NCBI GenBank assembly: GCA_964625245.1
Contig: CAZVAN010000024.1
Coordinates: 1-14,457, forward strand
Direction of reading: 5' to 3'
Source: CAZVAN01 sp964625245
Lineage (GTDB): Bacteria; Patescibacteriota; Saccharimonadia; Saccharimonadales; UBA10212
Length of the DNA stretch: 14,457 nt
Below are positions 1 through 6,346 of this stretch, one piece after another. A program made the translations under genes and the position numbers. Position 1 is the first letter of the stretch. The number at the start of each line of letters is the position of its first letter. The notes beneath the pieces are model-generated. The model did not search any database. It saw nothing but the letters and a program-made list of their open reading frames with translations, and was not told where the DNA came from.

Positions 1-33
1 GGGTCAGCGGTTCGACTCCGCTCGTCGGCTCCA
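1..33 (+). tRNA. tRNA, 3' end only (possibly Thr)
   Basis: This is the 3' part of a tRNA cut off by the window edge. The T arm is visible (stem AGCGG/CCGCT around TTCGACT), followed by the 3' acceptor strand CGTCGGC, discriminator T and encoded CCA at 31-33. The anticodon lies outside the window, so identity cannot be read. A 5' acceptor strand of GCCGACG is implied. It starts with the same GCCG as the tRNA-Thr(GGT) at 1271 and has the same T discriminator. In many bacteria a tRNA-Thr precedes tRNA-Tyr in this cluster, so Thr is the best guess, but only a guess. Confidence 0.85.
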
Positions 34-63
34 TTTTTGGCATAGTTGCGAGAATGCCAAAAA
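34..63. other. Inverted repeat after the first tRNA
   Basis: A 10-bp perfect stem (34-43 with 54-63; core TTTTTGGCAT/ATGCCAAAAA) with a 10-nt loop starts directly after the CCA. The T run precedes the stem instead of following it, and the same is true on the other strand, so it is not a canonical intrinsic terminator. It could be a processing or weak termination structure. Confidence 0.4.
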
Positions 64-82
64 GAGTTGAAGTTTTGTTCGG

Positions 83-91
83 TGTTACAAT
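83..91 (+). promoter_or_regulatory. Extended -10 promoter for tRNA-Tyr
   Basis: TGT followed by TACAAT (86-91) forms an extended -10 element. No good -35 exists at 16-18 nt spacing; a TTGAAG at 67-72 is too close. Predicted transcription start is about 98, ahead of tRNA-Tyr. A 9-bp hairpin (93-101 with 112-120) lies between this element and the tRNA. Confidence 0.45.
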
Positions 92-124
92 TGTTGAGAG
101 AAAGGCAACAGTCTCTCAACGCTT

Positions 125-210
125 GCTGGGTTAGTGAAGCGGTCAAACACGGCAGACTGTAAATCTGTTGGCATTCGCCTTCGTAGGTTCGAATCCTACA
201 CCCAGCACCA
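125..210 (+). tRNA. tRNA-Tyr (GTA)
   Basis: A complete class II tRNA. The acceptor stem is GCTGGGT (125-131) with ACCCAGC (200-206), discriminator A207, and CCA encoded at 208-210. The anticodon arm is GCAGA/TCTGT enclosing loop CTGTAAA, which gives anticodon GTA at 159-161. A long variable arm (about 169-182) is typical of bacterial tRNA-Tyr. The T arm is GTAGG-TTCGAAT-CCTAC. The next gene's ATG lies only 5 nt beyond the CCA, so tRNA and mRNA must share a transcript or be separated by 3'-end processing. Confidence 0.97.
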
Positions 211-215
211 CGAAT

Positions 216-1247
216 ATGGAACAAAAATTACTAGGTTTAATCAAAGACGCCGATAATATTCTTGTTACATCGCATATCTCGCCGGATGTTGATGCTGTTT
301 GCTCAGCACTCCTGGTGTTCAACGCCTTAAAGTTTAATTTTCCGGATAAGACCGTTAATTTAGTGCTTGAAGAACTGCCTAACCAGGATCTAAGTTTTCT
401 TAAGAGCTATGATCAAATAAAATACCAGAACCTGGCCGATTTTATAACAAAAGAATCTCCGAAACTACTTATTATCACCGACGCAGCTAAGCTCTCACGC
501 TGCTCCAGGAATGACGGCGATAGAGCCAAGCAGTTAGTAGGTGAAAAGGGCATAAAAACAGCTGTAATCGACCACCACGAGCCCAACGATAAAGACCAGA
601 CCGACGTCTATATAAACAACGGCTATCCAGCCGCTGCCCAAGAGGTATATCACATCTTATTTGATAAGCTGGGGCTCAACAAGCCCGAAGGTTACGCTGA
701 CACTACGTTGCTGGGAATCCTGAGCGATACTATGAGATTTAAGTACGCTAACCCAAAGCACCGCGAGACTTTCGCTTTGGTTAGCGACCTAATAGACGCT
801 GGAGCCAACATAGAGGGGCTAGAGAGCCGAATTGAGGCATACACCGCCAACCAGCTCAGTGTATTGGGTCATATGATAAGCAATTTTGAGCAAAGTAGTG
901 GCTACAACTATAGCTACATTAATGACGAGTTTGCGCAGGAATGGCGTTCGAGCGATAAGGGCTTGGATGACTATGCCAACGGCATAGACTTATTCAAAAA
1001 TCAATTTGTACGTTATATAGCACCTAATTCATGGGGTTTTGTTGTCACGCCCGAGCTACTGCCCAACGAACGAAACTACTCGGTTTCCTTGCGATCTTTA
1101 GGCGATGAAAAAGATGTTTCAACCATTGCTGGCAGGCTTGGTGGTGGTGGGCACAAGCCAGCGGCGGCTGCCAAGTTTCACGCCGATTCAATCGAAGATG
1201 CGTTGTCTAAAGTGATTGACGCGGTAGAGAACACTACCGTTTCCTGA
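216..1247 (+). CDS. DHH/DHHA1-family phosphoesterase (NrnA-like)
   Basis: 343-residue cytosolic phosphoesterase of the DHH/DHHA1 superfamily. The closest recognisable type is NrnA, which degrades short oligoribonucleotides and/or dephosphorylates 3'-phosphoadenosine 5'-phosphate; the exact substrate cannot be told from sequence. Metal-site motifs are H20-x3-D24-x-D26, D89 (ITDAA), the signature D119-H120-H121, and D171. The C-terminal DHHA1 substrate domain ends with the glycine loop GGGGHKPAAAA (309-319). The reading frame runs open upstream to a TTG inside tRNA-Tyr, but ATG 216 is chosen because it is the first codon outside the tRNA and the protein aligns from the usual family start. There is no Shine-Dalgarno and only 5 nt between the tRNA CCA and ATG, so tRNA 3' processing would leave a nearly leaderless message. 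The TGA stop lies within the promoter of the next tRNA. Confidence 0.88.
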   Translation: MEQKLLGLIKDADNILVTSHISPDVDAVCSALLVFNALKFNFPDKTVNLVLEELPNQDLSFLKSYDQIKYQNLADFITKESPKLLIITDAAKLSRCSRNDGDRAKQLVGEKGIKTAVIDHHEPNDKDQTDVYINNGYPAAAQEVYHILFDKLGLNKPEGYADTTLLGILSDTMRFKYANPKHRETFALVSDLIDAGANIEGLESRIEAYTANQLSVLGHMISNFEQSSGYNYSYINDEFAQEWRSSDKGLDDYANGIDLFKNQFVRYIAPNSWGFVVTPELLPNERNYSVSLRSLGDEKDVSTIAGRLGGGGHKPAAAAKFHADSIEDALSKVIDAVENTTVS

Positions 1248-1253
1248 TAGAAT
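1245..1253 (+). promoter_or_regulatory. Extended -10 promoter for tRNA-Thr
   Basis: TGA followed by TAGAAT (1248-1253) is an extended -10 whose TG is the stop codon TGA of the upstream phosphoesterase gene. Predicted start is about 1260, some 10 nt before mature tRNA-Thr. No convincing -35 is present. Confidence 0.5.
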
Positions 1254-1270
1254 AACCTCTGTGCTTTTAG

Positions 1271-1345
1271 GCCGTGATAGCTCAGTGGTAGAGCACCTCC
1301 ATGGTAAGGAGGGGGTCCCGGGTTCAAGTCCCGGTCACGGCTCCA
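1271..1345 (+). tRNA. tRNA-Thr (GGT)
   Basis: A complete cloverleaf. The acceptor is GCCGTGA (1271-1277) with TCACGGC (1335-1341), discriminator T1342, and encoded CCA 1343-1345. The anticodon stem CCTCC/GGAGG encloses loop ATGGTAA, giving anticodon GGT at 1303-1305 (reads ACC/ACU). An A at loop position 32 is slightly unusual. The T arm is CCGGG-TTCAAGT-CCCGG. In many bacteria this tRNA directly precedes tuf; here a terminator and unrelated genes follow. Confidence 0.96.
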
Positions 1346-1362
1346 CGTCAGAATTCATTACA

Positions 1363-1410
1363 ACCAAACATCAAAAAACGCGCGATCAAGTAGCGCGTTT
1401 TTTGTTTGGT
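1363..1410. terminator. Intrinsic terminator after tRNA-Thr (bidirectional)
   Basis: A strong hairpin: AAAAAACGCGC (1373-1383) pairs with GCGCGTTTTTT (1393-1403) around a 9-nt loop. It is extended below a small bulge by ACCAAAC/GTTTGGT. The T run lies in and after the 3' arm, and the A run on the other side makes it work in both directions. Confidence 0.85.
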
Positions 1411-1428
1411 CTCCATGACTCTTCCTTT

Positions 1429-1456
1429 CCCCGAGCTTTATCCTCAAAGCTCGGGG
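1429..1456 (+). repeat. Hairpin A with ATCCTC loop
   Basis: A perfect 11-bp stem (1429-1439 with 1446-1456, CCCCGAGCTTT/AAAGCTCGGGG) closed by the six-base loop ATCCTC. No T run follows, so it is not an intrinsic terminator. It shares size, loop and the 12-nt core TTTATCCTCAAA with the hairpin at 1520-1547, although the rest of the stem differs. Confidence 0.8.
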
Positions 1457-1460
1457 TATA

Positions 1461-1482
1461 TCGAAAATAAATTTCCGATTGG
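1461..1482 (+). repeat. 22-nt direct repeat, copy 1
   Basis: TCGAAAATA, then A, then ATTTCCGATTGG. It is identical at 21 of 22 positions to 7926-7947, where the middle base is T. Both copies are in the same orientation, downstream of a tRNA and its terminator, beside a second hairpin, and upstream of a gene with a -10 very near its ATG. Function unknown. Confidence 0.75.
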
Positions 1483-1519
1483 TCTTTAGGAGCTCAAAAC
1501 ACCACATTGTTGCTCCTCT

Positions 1520-1547
1520 CCGTTTTGTTTATCCTCAAACAAAACGG
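1520..1547 (+). repeat. Hairpin B with ATCCTC loop
   Basis: A perfect 11-bp stem (1520-1530 with 1537-1547, CCGTTTTGTTT/AAACAAAACGG) with loop ATCCTC, the same geometry and loop as hairpin A at 1429-1456. AGGAGC (1488-1493) upstream can pair either with GCTCCT (1512-1517) or, shifted by one, with AGCTCC (1552-1557), so alternative folds around this hairpin are possible. No T run follows. Confidence 0.8.
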
Positions 1548-1605
1548 CAATAGCTCCCGTCGGCCTACATTTCAGCCGCAAATAATAAAGAACCTGGCTT
1601 TGGCT

Positions 1606-1615
1606 TGCGTATAAT
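1606..1615 (+). promoter_or_regulatory. Promoter -10 for the cysteine-paired protein gene
   Basis: A perfect TATAAT at 1610-1615, with TG two bases upstream instead of the usual one. The hexamer ends 9 nt before ATG 1625, so transcription should start about 0-3 nt before the start codon. No clear -35 is visible. Confidence 0.6.
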
Positions 1616-1624
1616 ATAAGGAGA

Positions 1625-2734
1625 ATGGTTAAAAATAAATGGCAAAAGGGATGCCTTTTTTTGGCGGTTGTCGGCTTAGTTTTGCTGGGCGCAGCGTTTT
1701 TTATCTTCAAATCACCCCCCGCGCCCTATAAGCTTGAGGCTTACAATTTTAATAATCAACAGGCCAATCTGCAGAAGTTTGAGAAAGATATACGCAGTGT
1801 AGGTGGAGAGCGCGCCTACAATCGGCTGGCCGACGCCGTAGCTAACCTATCTGCGGATGACCAACACGAATACGGCCATCTTTTCGGCGACGCCTTGTAT
1901 AAGGTAGAAGGCTTAAAAGGAATTACAGTTTGTGATACGCGGTTTTCGTATGGCTGTTTCCATCAAATTTTGTCCGATGCCATGATAACCTACGGCCCCT
2001 CGGCCGTGACAATGCTTGACCAAAAGTGCAAAGCTGTTCTTCAAGATGCCTATCTATCTTGTCAGCATGGACTTGGGCACGGCATTATGGTGTCGATTGG
2101 CTTAAATAAGGAGGGCTATGACGAAGCCCATCTCAAAGAAGCACTGGCTGATTGCACGAAACTGCCAGACGACCATCCACTGGGAGGCTGTGACGGCGGC
2201 GTTTATATGGAATATAACCTGCGTACTGTCGCTAATGTTGAGCTGGACCAAAACAATATTCGCCCGATGGATAAAGGAGATTCATACTCTCCTTGCGATC
2301 ATCTTGAACTTAATCAGCAATCAACCTGCTATTTTTGGATGCCCCAATGGTGGGCTCTAGCTGGCGCGCTGCGTTATGCTGCTAACCAAAATCTGAGCGA
2401 TGATCAGCTTTACCAATCAACAGGTTCTTTGTGCCAACAGGTTCCCAAAGAGTCGAGCCGTACCTGCTATGAGGGTATTGGTTATGCCGCCATCTCTACA
2501 GCAAAACTAAACCCTCAGCGGACCTTAAGTCTATGTAGCCAGGCTTCCTCTGATGCCCTGAGTCGTCTATATTGCCGCTCATTTGCAGCCAGCATGCTAA
2601 AGAGCGTTACAAGAAATAGCTCAACTGCCCTCGCGATGTGCAAAGGCCTAACCGGCAACGCTGAGACTTTCTGCAAAGCCTACGCCAACGAACAGGGAAA
2701 CTTCTTTACATCCTTACCCGATCCGGTGATATAG
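1625..2734 (+). CDS. Membrane-anchored cysteine-paired repeat protein, function unknown
   Basis: 369 residues; I do not recognise a named family. A basic start (MVKNKWQK) and a hydrophobic segment at about 9-28 indicate a signal anchor, with the rest outside the membrane. The exterior part holds 14 cysteines in seven pairs: 103/111, 135/146, 177/189, 224/235, 270/281, 304/317 and 339/350, spaced 8-13 residues. This suggests a solenoid of disulfide-clamped helical hairpins, by analogy with Sel1-like Hcp proteins (an inference). Histidines cluster in the N-terminal half: H81-x3-H85 (HEYGH), GCFH113, CQH148GLGH152 and CDH226, which could form a metal site. AAGGAG at 1618-1623 is only 1 nt from ATG, too close for a normal ribosome site, and the -10 at 1610-1615 suggests a leaderless message. 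A downstream start would remove the signal anchor, so ATG 1625 is kept. Confidence 0.75.
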   Translation: MVKNKWQKGCLFLAVVGLVLLGAAFFIFKSPPAPYKLEAYNFNNQQANLQKFEKDIRSVGGERAYNRLADAVANLSADDQHEYGHLFGDALYKVEGLKGITVCDTRFSYGCFHQILSDAMITYGPSAVTMLDQKCKAVLQDAYLSCQHGLGHGIMVSIGLNKEGYDEAHLKEALADCTKLPDDHPLGGCDGGVYMEYNLRTVANVELDQNNIRPMDKGDSYSPCDHLELNQQSTCYFWMPQWWALAGALRYAANQNLSDDQLYQSTGSLCQQVPKESSRTCYEGIGYAAISTAKLNPQRTLSLCSQASSDALSRLYCRSFAASMLKSVTRNSSTALAMCKGLTGNAETFCKAYANEQGNFFTSLPDPVI

Positions 2735-2760
2735 TTTTTCTACATGGGCTGATTTAGAAC

Positions 2761-2776
2761 TGTGAGATAAGTCACT
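2761..2776. promoter_or_regulatory. CRP/FNR-type palindrome (one mismatch)
   Basis: TGTGA-GATAAG-TCACT matches the TGTGA-N6-TCACA operator of the CRP/FNR family at all but the last base. It lies 3 nt upstream of a possible -35 (2780-2785), near where a class II activator would bind. No regulator gene is visible in the window. Confidence 0.4.
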
Positions 2777-2779
2777 GTA

Positions 2780-2808
2780 TTGCTGGGCATAAGCATATTA
2801 AATATAAA
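2780..2808 (+). promoter_or_regulatory. Possible promoter upstream of rpmG leader/small RNA
   Basis: TTGCTG (2780-2785), a 17-nt spacer, and TATAAA (2803-2808). Predicted transcription start is about 2814-2815. Confidence 0.4.
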
Positions 2809-2814
2809 CATGCT

Positions 2815-2895
2815 TGGGGGCGAGTGCCTGGACGAAATGTTAGGCGCCTATACAGCTGAAAGGTCCTGCGGGAGTGAGAAAACGCAGGACTTTTG
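2815..2895 (+). ncRNA. Possible small RNA of about 80 nt
   Basis: A non-coding stretch between a plausible promoter and a strong terminator. It contains a hairpin GTGCCT/AGGCGC around 2825-2846 before the terminator hairpin. I cannot match it to a known riboswitch or to SRP, 6S or tmRNA. It may be a free small RNA under a CRP-type site, or only a leader fragment. Confidence 0.3.
2859..2895 (+). terminator. Intrinsic terminator
   Basis: A 12-bp stem (2859-2870 with 2883-2894, one G-T pair) with core GTCCTGCG/CGCAGGAC and loop 2871-2882, ending in TTTTG. It separates the upstream transcription unit from the rpmG promoter. Confidence 0.75.
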
Positions 2896-2922
2896 AATTT
2901 AGCGGAATGTGCATCCACTCCC

Positions 2923-2952
2923 TTGCAAACCTGTGGCTCAATCTGTTATAAT
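2923..2952 (+). promoter_or_regulatory. rpmG promoter
   Basis: TTGCAA (2923-2928), an 18-nt spacer, and TATAAT (2947-2952) preceded by TGT, forming an extended -10. Predicted start is about 2959, leaving a 20-nt leader containing the ribosome site GAAAGGT (2964-2970), 8 nt before ATG 2979. Confidence 0.8.
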
Positions 2953-2978
2953 TCTCAGTAACCGAAAGGTATTTTTTT

Positions 2979-3182
2979 ATGGCTAAGAAAGGTGACAAAC
3001 GAAAAATCATAGGACTGACATGCGAAGCATGTGGGCAGCGCCACTATTATTCCACTAAAAATACCATGAACACCCCTGATAAAATCGAACTCAACAAATA
3101 TTGCCCGGTTAACCGGGTTTATGCCAAACAGGTTGAAACTAAGAAAAACCTTGGCCGCAACGTCGTACCAAAACGCAGATAA
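2979..3182 (+). CDS. rpmG: 50S ribosomal protein L33 (bL33)
   Basis: A 67-residue protein of the large ribosomal subunit. The family pattern is clear: a basic start, C15-x2-C18 in LTCEACG, the STKN-x3-NTPDKIELNKYCP segment (25-43), and a basic tail. Usual L33 has about 49-56 residues, so the C-terminus is extended by about 12. The second zinc knuckle is broken: the expected C-x2-C is CPVN, with C42 kept and N45 in place of cysteine. It is intermediate between zinc-binding C+ and zinc-free C- forms. It has its own promoter and Shine-Dalgarno. Its stop is followed after one base by the end of the opposing GH15 gene. In the ancestral order rpmG sits between tuf and tRNA-Trp. Confidence 0.95.
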   Translation: MAKKGDKRKIIGLTCEACGQRHYYSTKNTMNTPDKIELNKYCPVNRVYAKQVETKKNLGRNVVPKRR

Positions 3183-3183
3183 C

Positions 3184-5115
3184 TTAACCCGTTTTTGATA
3201 GCATCAACAGTGTTTCGGCCAGCGTGGAATGGCTCCAGACTAATGGTGAAACGCCCGTGCCAAAACCAGTATTGGGGTCGACTTGCTCAGCTAGCATACC
3301 ACCGGCTCCGGCTCGCTCTATAACCCAGTCAATTAGTTTGATAGCTTCTTCGCGCCGGCCATTGCTCATATAGTATTGAGCCAACCAAAGTGTGGTTATC
3401 ATCCAGGGATTCCCTAGCTTTGTGTGATCTGTCAAAAAGTAATCATCGTGTTCGTAGCGCGGCACACCGCCAATTGGCGCGCTGGTGAGTAGAACGTTCT
3501 CAACCAGTCTAACCGAAGCATCCAGCTCGGCCGCGGGAGATTTGCCGTACAGAAAAGCTCCAAAAAAAGTGGAGGCATCAATTGTATTATCGTATTCGAT
3601 ATCGCCGTCAGGCTTCAGTAAGGCGCTCTTGCGGTAGGCCTCCGTCTCACTATTAACTAGCAGTTTCATGCCTTCTTTAATTCTGGAGACAGCTGCCAAC
3701 CAGTTCTGGCTATCATCATGCTTATTAAATCGCTCAGCTATAGCCGCTGCCGACTCCAGAGCCGCCATGGTAACAAAAACCGTATAAGTAAAAGTTGAGA
3801 ACTTCTGTTCCCACAGGTCATAGCTGGCGTGGGGCAGGTTGGTTGCTTCATCTATAAATTTAGTCATAAAATCGGCGCATGGCTTGATGAAGGTCGGATA
3901 TATGTTCCTTATAAAGTCCTCGTCATTAGTGGTTTCCAAATATCTGGAAACTGCGTAGATAACGATGGCTGTTTCATCTTCCTGAATAGGCAACTCCGGG
4001 TAGTTAAGATGCAGTTGTGGGTGCCAGGTACTGCCAATGGCTCTGTCCGGCTGGTATTTATGCTTCATAAAGCCGGCCGAATCCATGGTGTCTATACAAA
4101 ACTGGAAGAACTTCTTGGGCTCATCCTTGTAACCCATCTCAATTAAGGGCATTAGGGCATAGGCACCGTCCCGGGGCCAGACGTAGCTATAATAGTCGCG
4201 GCCGTAGTTGTAGATAGACGAGTCGCAGCTGGCGATTATGCCGCCGTGATTATCAATGTGCGATTTGACCACCAAAAGCGATTTTTTGAACATCTTGTGG
4301 TACTTCGGCTCAATTTTTTCAATACTGGGCCTAGCCTTGTCCAGCCACTCCGCAAATGACTGCCGAGTGCTGGCCAGACGGTGGTCAATACCTTTTTCTA
4401 GGATAGATTTATGTATAGCTTCGGCGTCGAGCTGGGAATCGGAAGCAATAACCCAGTAACCGCAAATTCTGGATGAGCCGGCTGGAACCAGATTTTTAAT
4501 TCTAAGAACTGAATCAACACCGCCGTGCTCAACCAGGCCGCCACTCAGCTCGCCGTCTTCGGCGTCGCGGAAAGTGCCTTCTTTGCCCTCAATGCCGTAG
4601 TTACCAACCGCAAATTGGTCAAAGGGGTTGCCGTCTTGGTCGTGGCCGTAGATAAGCAAGCTGGCCCAGCCTTTATAGTCCAGTAGATAATTACCTTTTG
4701 GAACAAAAAGTGCGGTATCGCTGCGTCCGGCCCGCGATATTTGGAAAGCCTGGTGCATAAACAGTCTAATCTCAGCATCTTTTCCGCTAAGGTTACGGAT
4801 CTCTATCTTGCGCAGGAAGGCAGGATATTTGGAGTCTACAAAGTCGTTGAAGTATAGCTGCACACCTAGAGTCTTGTTGGTGGCGGTTATATTGCTGACC
4901 AGGGCCTCGTCTTCAAAATCTATGTCAAAGTCCCAGCTATCTTCATCTGTCCATGAGAACTTGCCATTAACCCAGACCCCAATTTTATGGTTCAGAATTC
5001 GCGCCGATGTGAGGTTATCGAGGCCTATATAAGGGTAATAAAAATCATGAACCGTGCCGTGTTCATTGAGACCAACCAGGATGTGTCCGTTGCTAAGTAT
5101 TACCGGCCTACCCAT
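3184..5115 (-). CDS. GH15 glucoamylase-like glycoside hydrolase
   Basis: 643 residues, last gene of the minus-strand sugar operon. It should release glucose from non-reducing ends of alpha-1,4/1,6 glucans; GH15 also includes trehalases, so substrate is not certain. A beta-sandwich N-terminal domain (about 1-250) precedes the (alpha/alpha)6 catalytic barrel (about 270-640), the usual bacterial/archaeal GH15 arrangement. Key motifs are YVWPRDGAYA (311-320), PIQEDETA (376-383), SYDLWEQ (431-437) with E436 as the expected general acid, and GGMLAEQVDP (605-614) with E610 as the general base. No signal peptide is seen, so it acts inside the cell, consistent with breakdown of a stored glucan. ATG at 5115 is preceded by a G-rich stretch about 6 nt away, with a 22-nt gap from GH57. 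It converges on rpmG with one base between stops and no terminator. Confidence 0.92.
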   Translation of the reverse strand: MGRPVILSNGHILVGLNEHGTVHDFYYPYIGLDNLTSARILNHKIGVWVNGKFSWTDEDSWDFDIDFEDEALVSNITATNKTLGVQLYFNDFVDSKYPAFLRKIEIRNLSGKDAEIRLFMHQAFQISRAGRSDTALFVPKGNYLLDYKGWASLLIYGHDQDGNPFDQFAVGNYGIEGKEGTFRDAEDGELSGGLVEHGGVDSVLRIKNLVPAGSSRICGYWVIASDSQLDAEAIHKSILEKGIDHRLASTRQSFAEWLDKARPSIEKIEPKYHKMFKKSLLVVKSHIDNHGGIIASCDSSIYNYGRDYYSYVWPRDGAYALMPLIEMGYKDEPKKFFQFCIDTMDSAGFMKHKYQPDRAIGSTWHPQLHLNYPELPIQEDETAIVIYAVSRYLETTNDEDFIRNIYPTFIKPCADFMTKFIDEATNLPHASYDLWEQKFSTFTYTVFVTMAALESAAAIAERFNKHDDSQNWLAAVSRIKEGMKLLVNSETEAYRKSALLKPDGDIEYDNTIDASTFFGAFLYGKSPAAELDASVRLVENVLLTSAPIGGVPRYEHDDYFLTDHTKLGNPWMITTLWLAQYYMSNGRREEAIKLIDWVIERAGAGGMLAEQVDPNTGFGTGVSPLVWSHSTLAETLLMLSKTG

Positions 5116-5137
5116 CAGTTACCCCACCCCGGCTCAC

Positions 5138-6346
5138 TCATTGATATACGCCCACCTTGGAACTTCGCCAGACTAAATCGTGATAGACATTCATAAAGTT
5201 AATAAAAGCGTCGTACGGCGAGCCGTAGGGGCTGAAATAAGCGTGCACGTCGCCGTCATTGAACCATTTGGTGCACATGTAGTAGAAGTGGTCGCTGGTT
5301 TGAAGTCGGCGCCAGTCGTCAATCAGTTTAAGGTCGCCAGAACCCATAATCTGCTCACTTATACTATAGACCGCGGACAGGGCTTCCTGCTGCATTTTAT
5401 TGCCATTCCAAGCCGTTAGATCTCGCTCAGTATCGGCCCATGTGACGGTATATGGCATATCAATCTCGTCTTTCGGCTCAAAGCTATCAATTGCCTCACC
5501 AAACGTCATAAAGGTGTTACCCGGACGTGATAGCCATTGCTTGGGCAGATGTTCCAGAAAATCAAATATGCCTTTATCCTCCCATTGGTGCTCGCCGAAG
5601 GTCTCATAATCCATGAACAGGTTGAATATATCAGCGTCGTGAGTCTCATTCAGCCAGTGGGTAAATTTGTCCGTGGTTAGCGGCCACTGCTCCCACTCAG
5701 AATTACCAAACCGGAAAGCTATATCATCACTGATTCGGTAGTTTTTCAGCAGCAACTTGATGTTATTCGTACCAACTGGTCGGTACATGAAGTTAGGGCT
5801 GCGCCAACCCAGAATTGGATCCCAACCTTCGGCCAGGATACCCTTATAGCCGGCTTGGTCGGCCCACTGGGCCAGCTCATTGTTGTAGGCCAGCTCGGTA
5901 TTTCTGATTACTTTTGGTGTCTGGCCAAAAAGCTGCTGGATTTTCTCGCTGTGCTGCTGCACCTGACGCTCAAATTCGTCCCGGTTATAGAAGAAGGCCA
6001 GGCTGTGGTAATAAGTCTCGGTGGCAATCTCAACTCGGCCAGTGGCTACTAAATCTTGAAAACTAACCAGAACTTCGGGCGCCCACTTCTCGAGTTGTTC
6101 AATCAGGAGCCCGGTTATTGATAAGTTCAGCTTGAACTCGGGATACTCATCTAGTAGTTGCTTCAGCTTGGCATTGGTTGGAATATATGACTTAGCGGCG
6201 ACCTTTTTCAGCACTCTCTGGTTGGCGTTTTCGTCCTGGTTGTCGGTATCAAAATAGTTATGAGACTGGGCGGCGTCGAAGATTGTGTAGTGACGCAGGC
6301 GCCAGGGCTGGTGGGCGTGCAGATATAAAACTATAGCCTTACTCAC
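5138..6346 (-). CDS. GH57 alpha-amylase-family hydrolase
   Basis: 402 residues, middle gene of the operon. GH57 enzymes are retaining amylases, amylopullulanases, branching enzymes or 4-alpha-glucanotransferases; this short single-domain form fits an intracellular alpha-amylase. Conserved regions in order: HAHQP (10-14), GRVEIATETYYH (103-114), IRNTELAYNN (147-156) with E151 the expected nucleophile, FMDYETFGEHQ (244-254) with D246 the expected acid, and TERDLTAW (306-313). No signal peptide. The start is GTG at 6346, overlapping the upstream glycosyltransferase stop in a 4-base GTGA, so the two are translationally coupled. A ribosome site AAAAGG lies about 7 nt upstream. Confidence 0.92.
   Translation of the reverse strand: MSKAIVLYLHAHQPWRLRHYTIFDAAQSHNYFDTDNQDENANQRVLKKVAAKSYIPTNAKLKQLLDEYPEFKLNLSITGLLIEQLEKWAPEVLVSFQDLVATGRVEIATETYYHSLAFFYNRDEFERQVQQHSEKIQQLFGQTPKVIRNTELAYNNELAQWADQAGYKGILAEGWDPILGWRSPNFMYRPVGTNNIKLLLKNYRISDDIAFRFGNSEWEQWPLTTDKFTHWLNETHDADIFNLFMDYETFGEHQWEDKGIFDFLEHLPKQWLSRPGNTFMTFGEAIDSFEPKDEIDMPYTVTWADTERDLTAWNGNKMQQEALSAVYSISEQIMGSGDLKLIDDWRRLQTSDHFYYMCTKWFNDGDVHAYFSPYGSPYDAFINFMNVYHDLVWRSSKVGVYQ

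Noticed and set aside
1221..1242. A 7-bp inverted repeat with a short T run at the end of the DHH gene
   Set aside because: The stem is short, lies inside the coding sequence and has only three Ts; too weak to call a terminator.
1486..1710. A minus-strand 74-codon ORF
   Set aside because: It is made largely of hairpin B and the antisense of the start of the Cys-rich protein gene; no ribosome site or family features.
2838..2897. A 19-codon ORF (MLGAYTAERSCG...) between the Cys-rich gene and rpmG
   Set aside because: It runs through the terminator stem, has no ribosome site and no plausible protein features.
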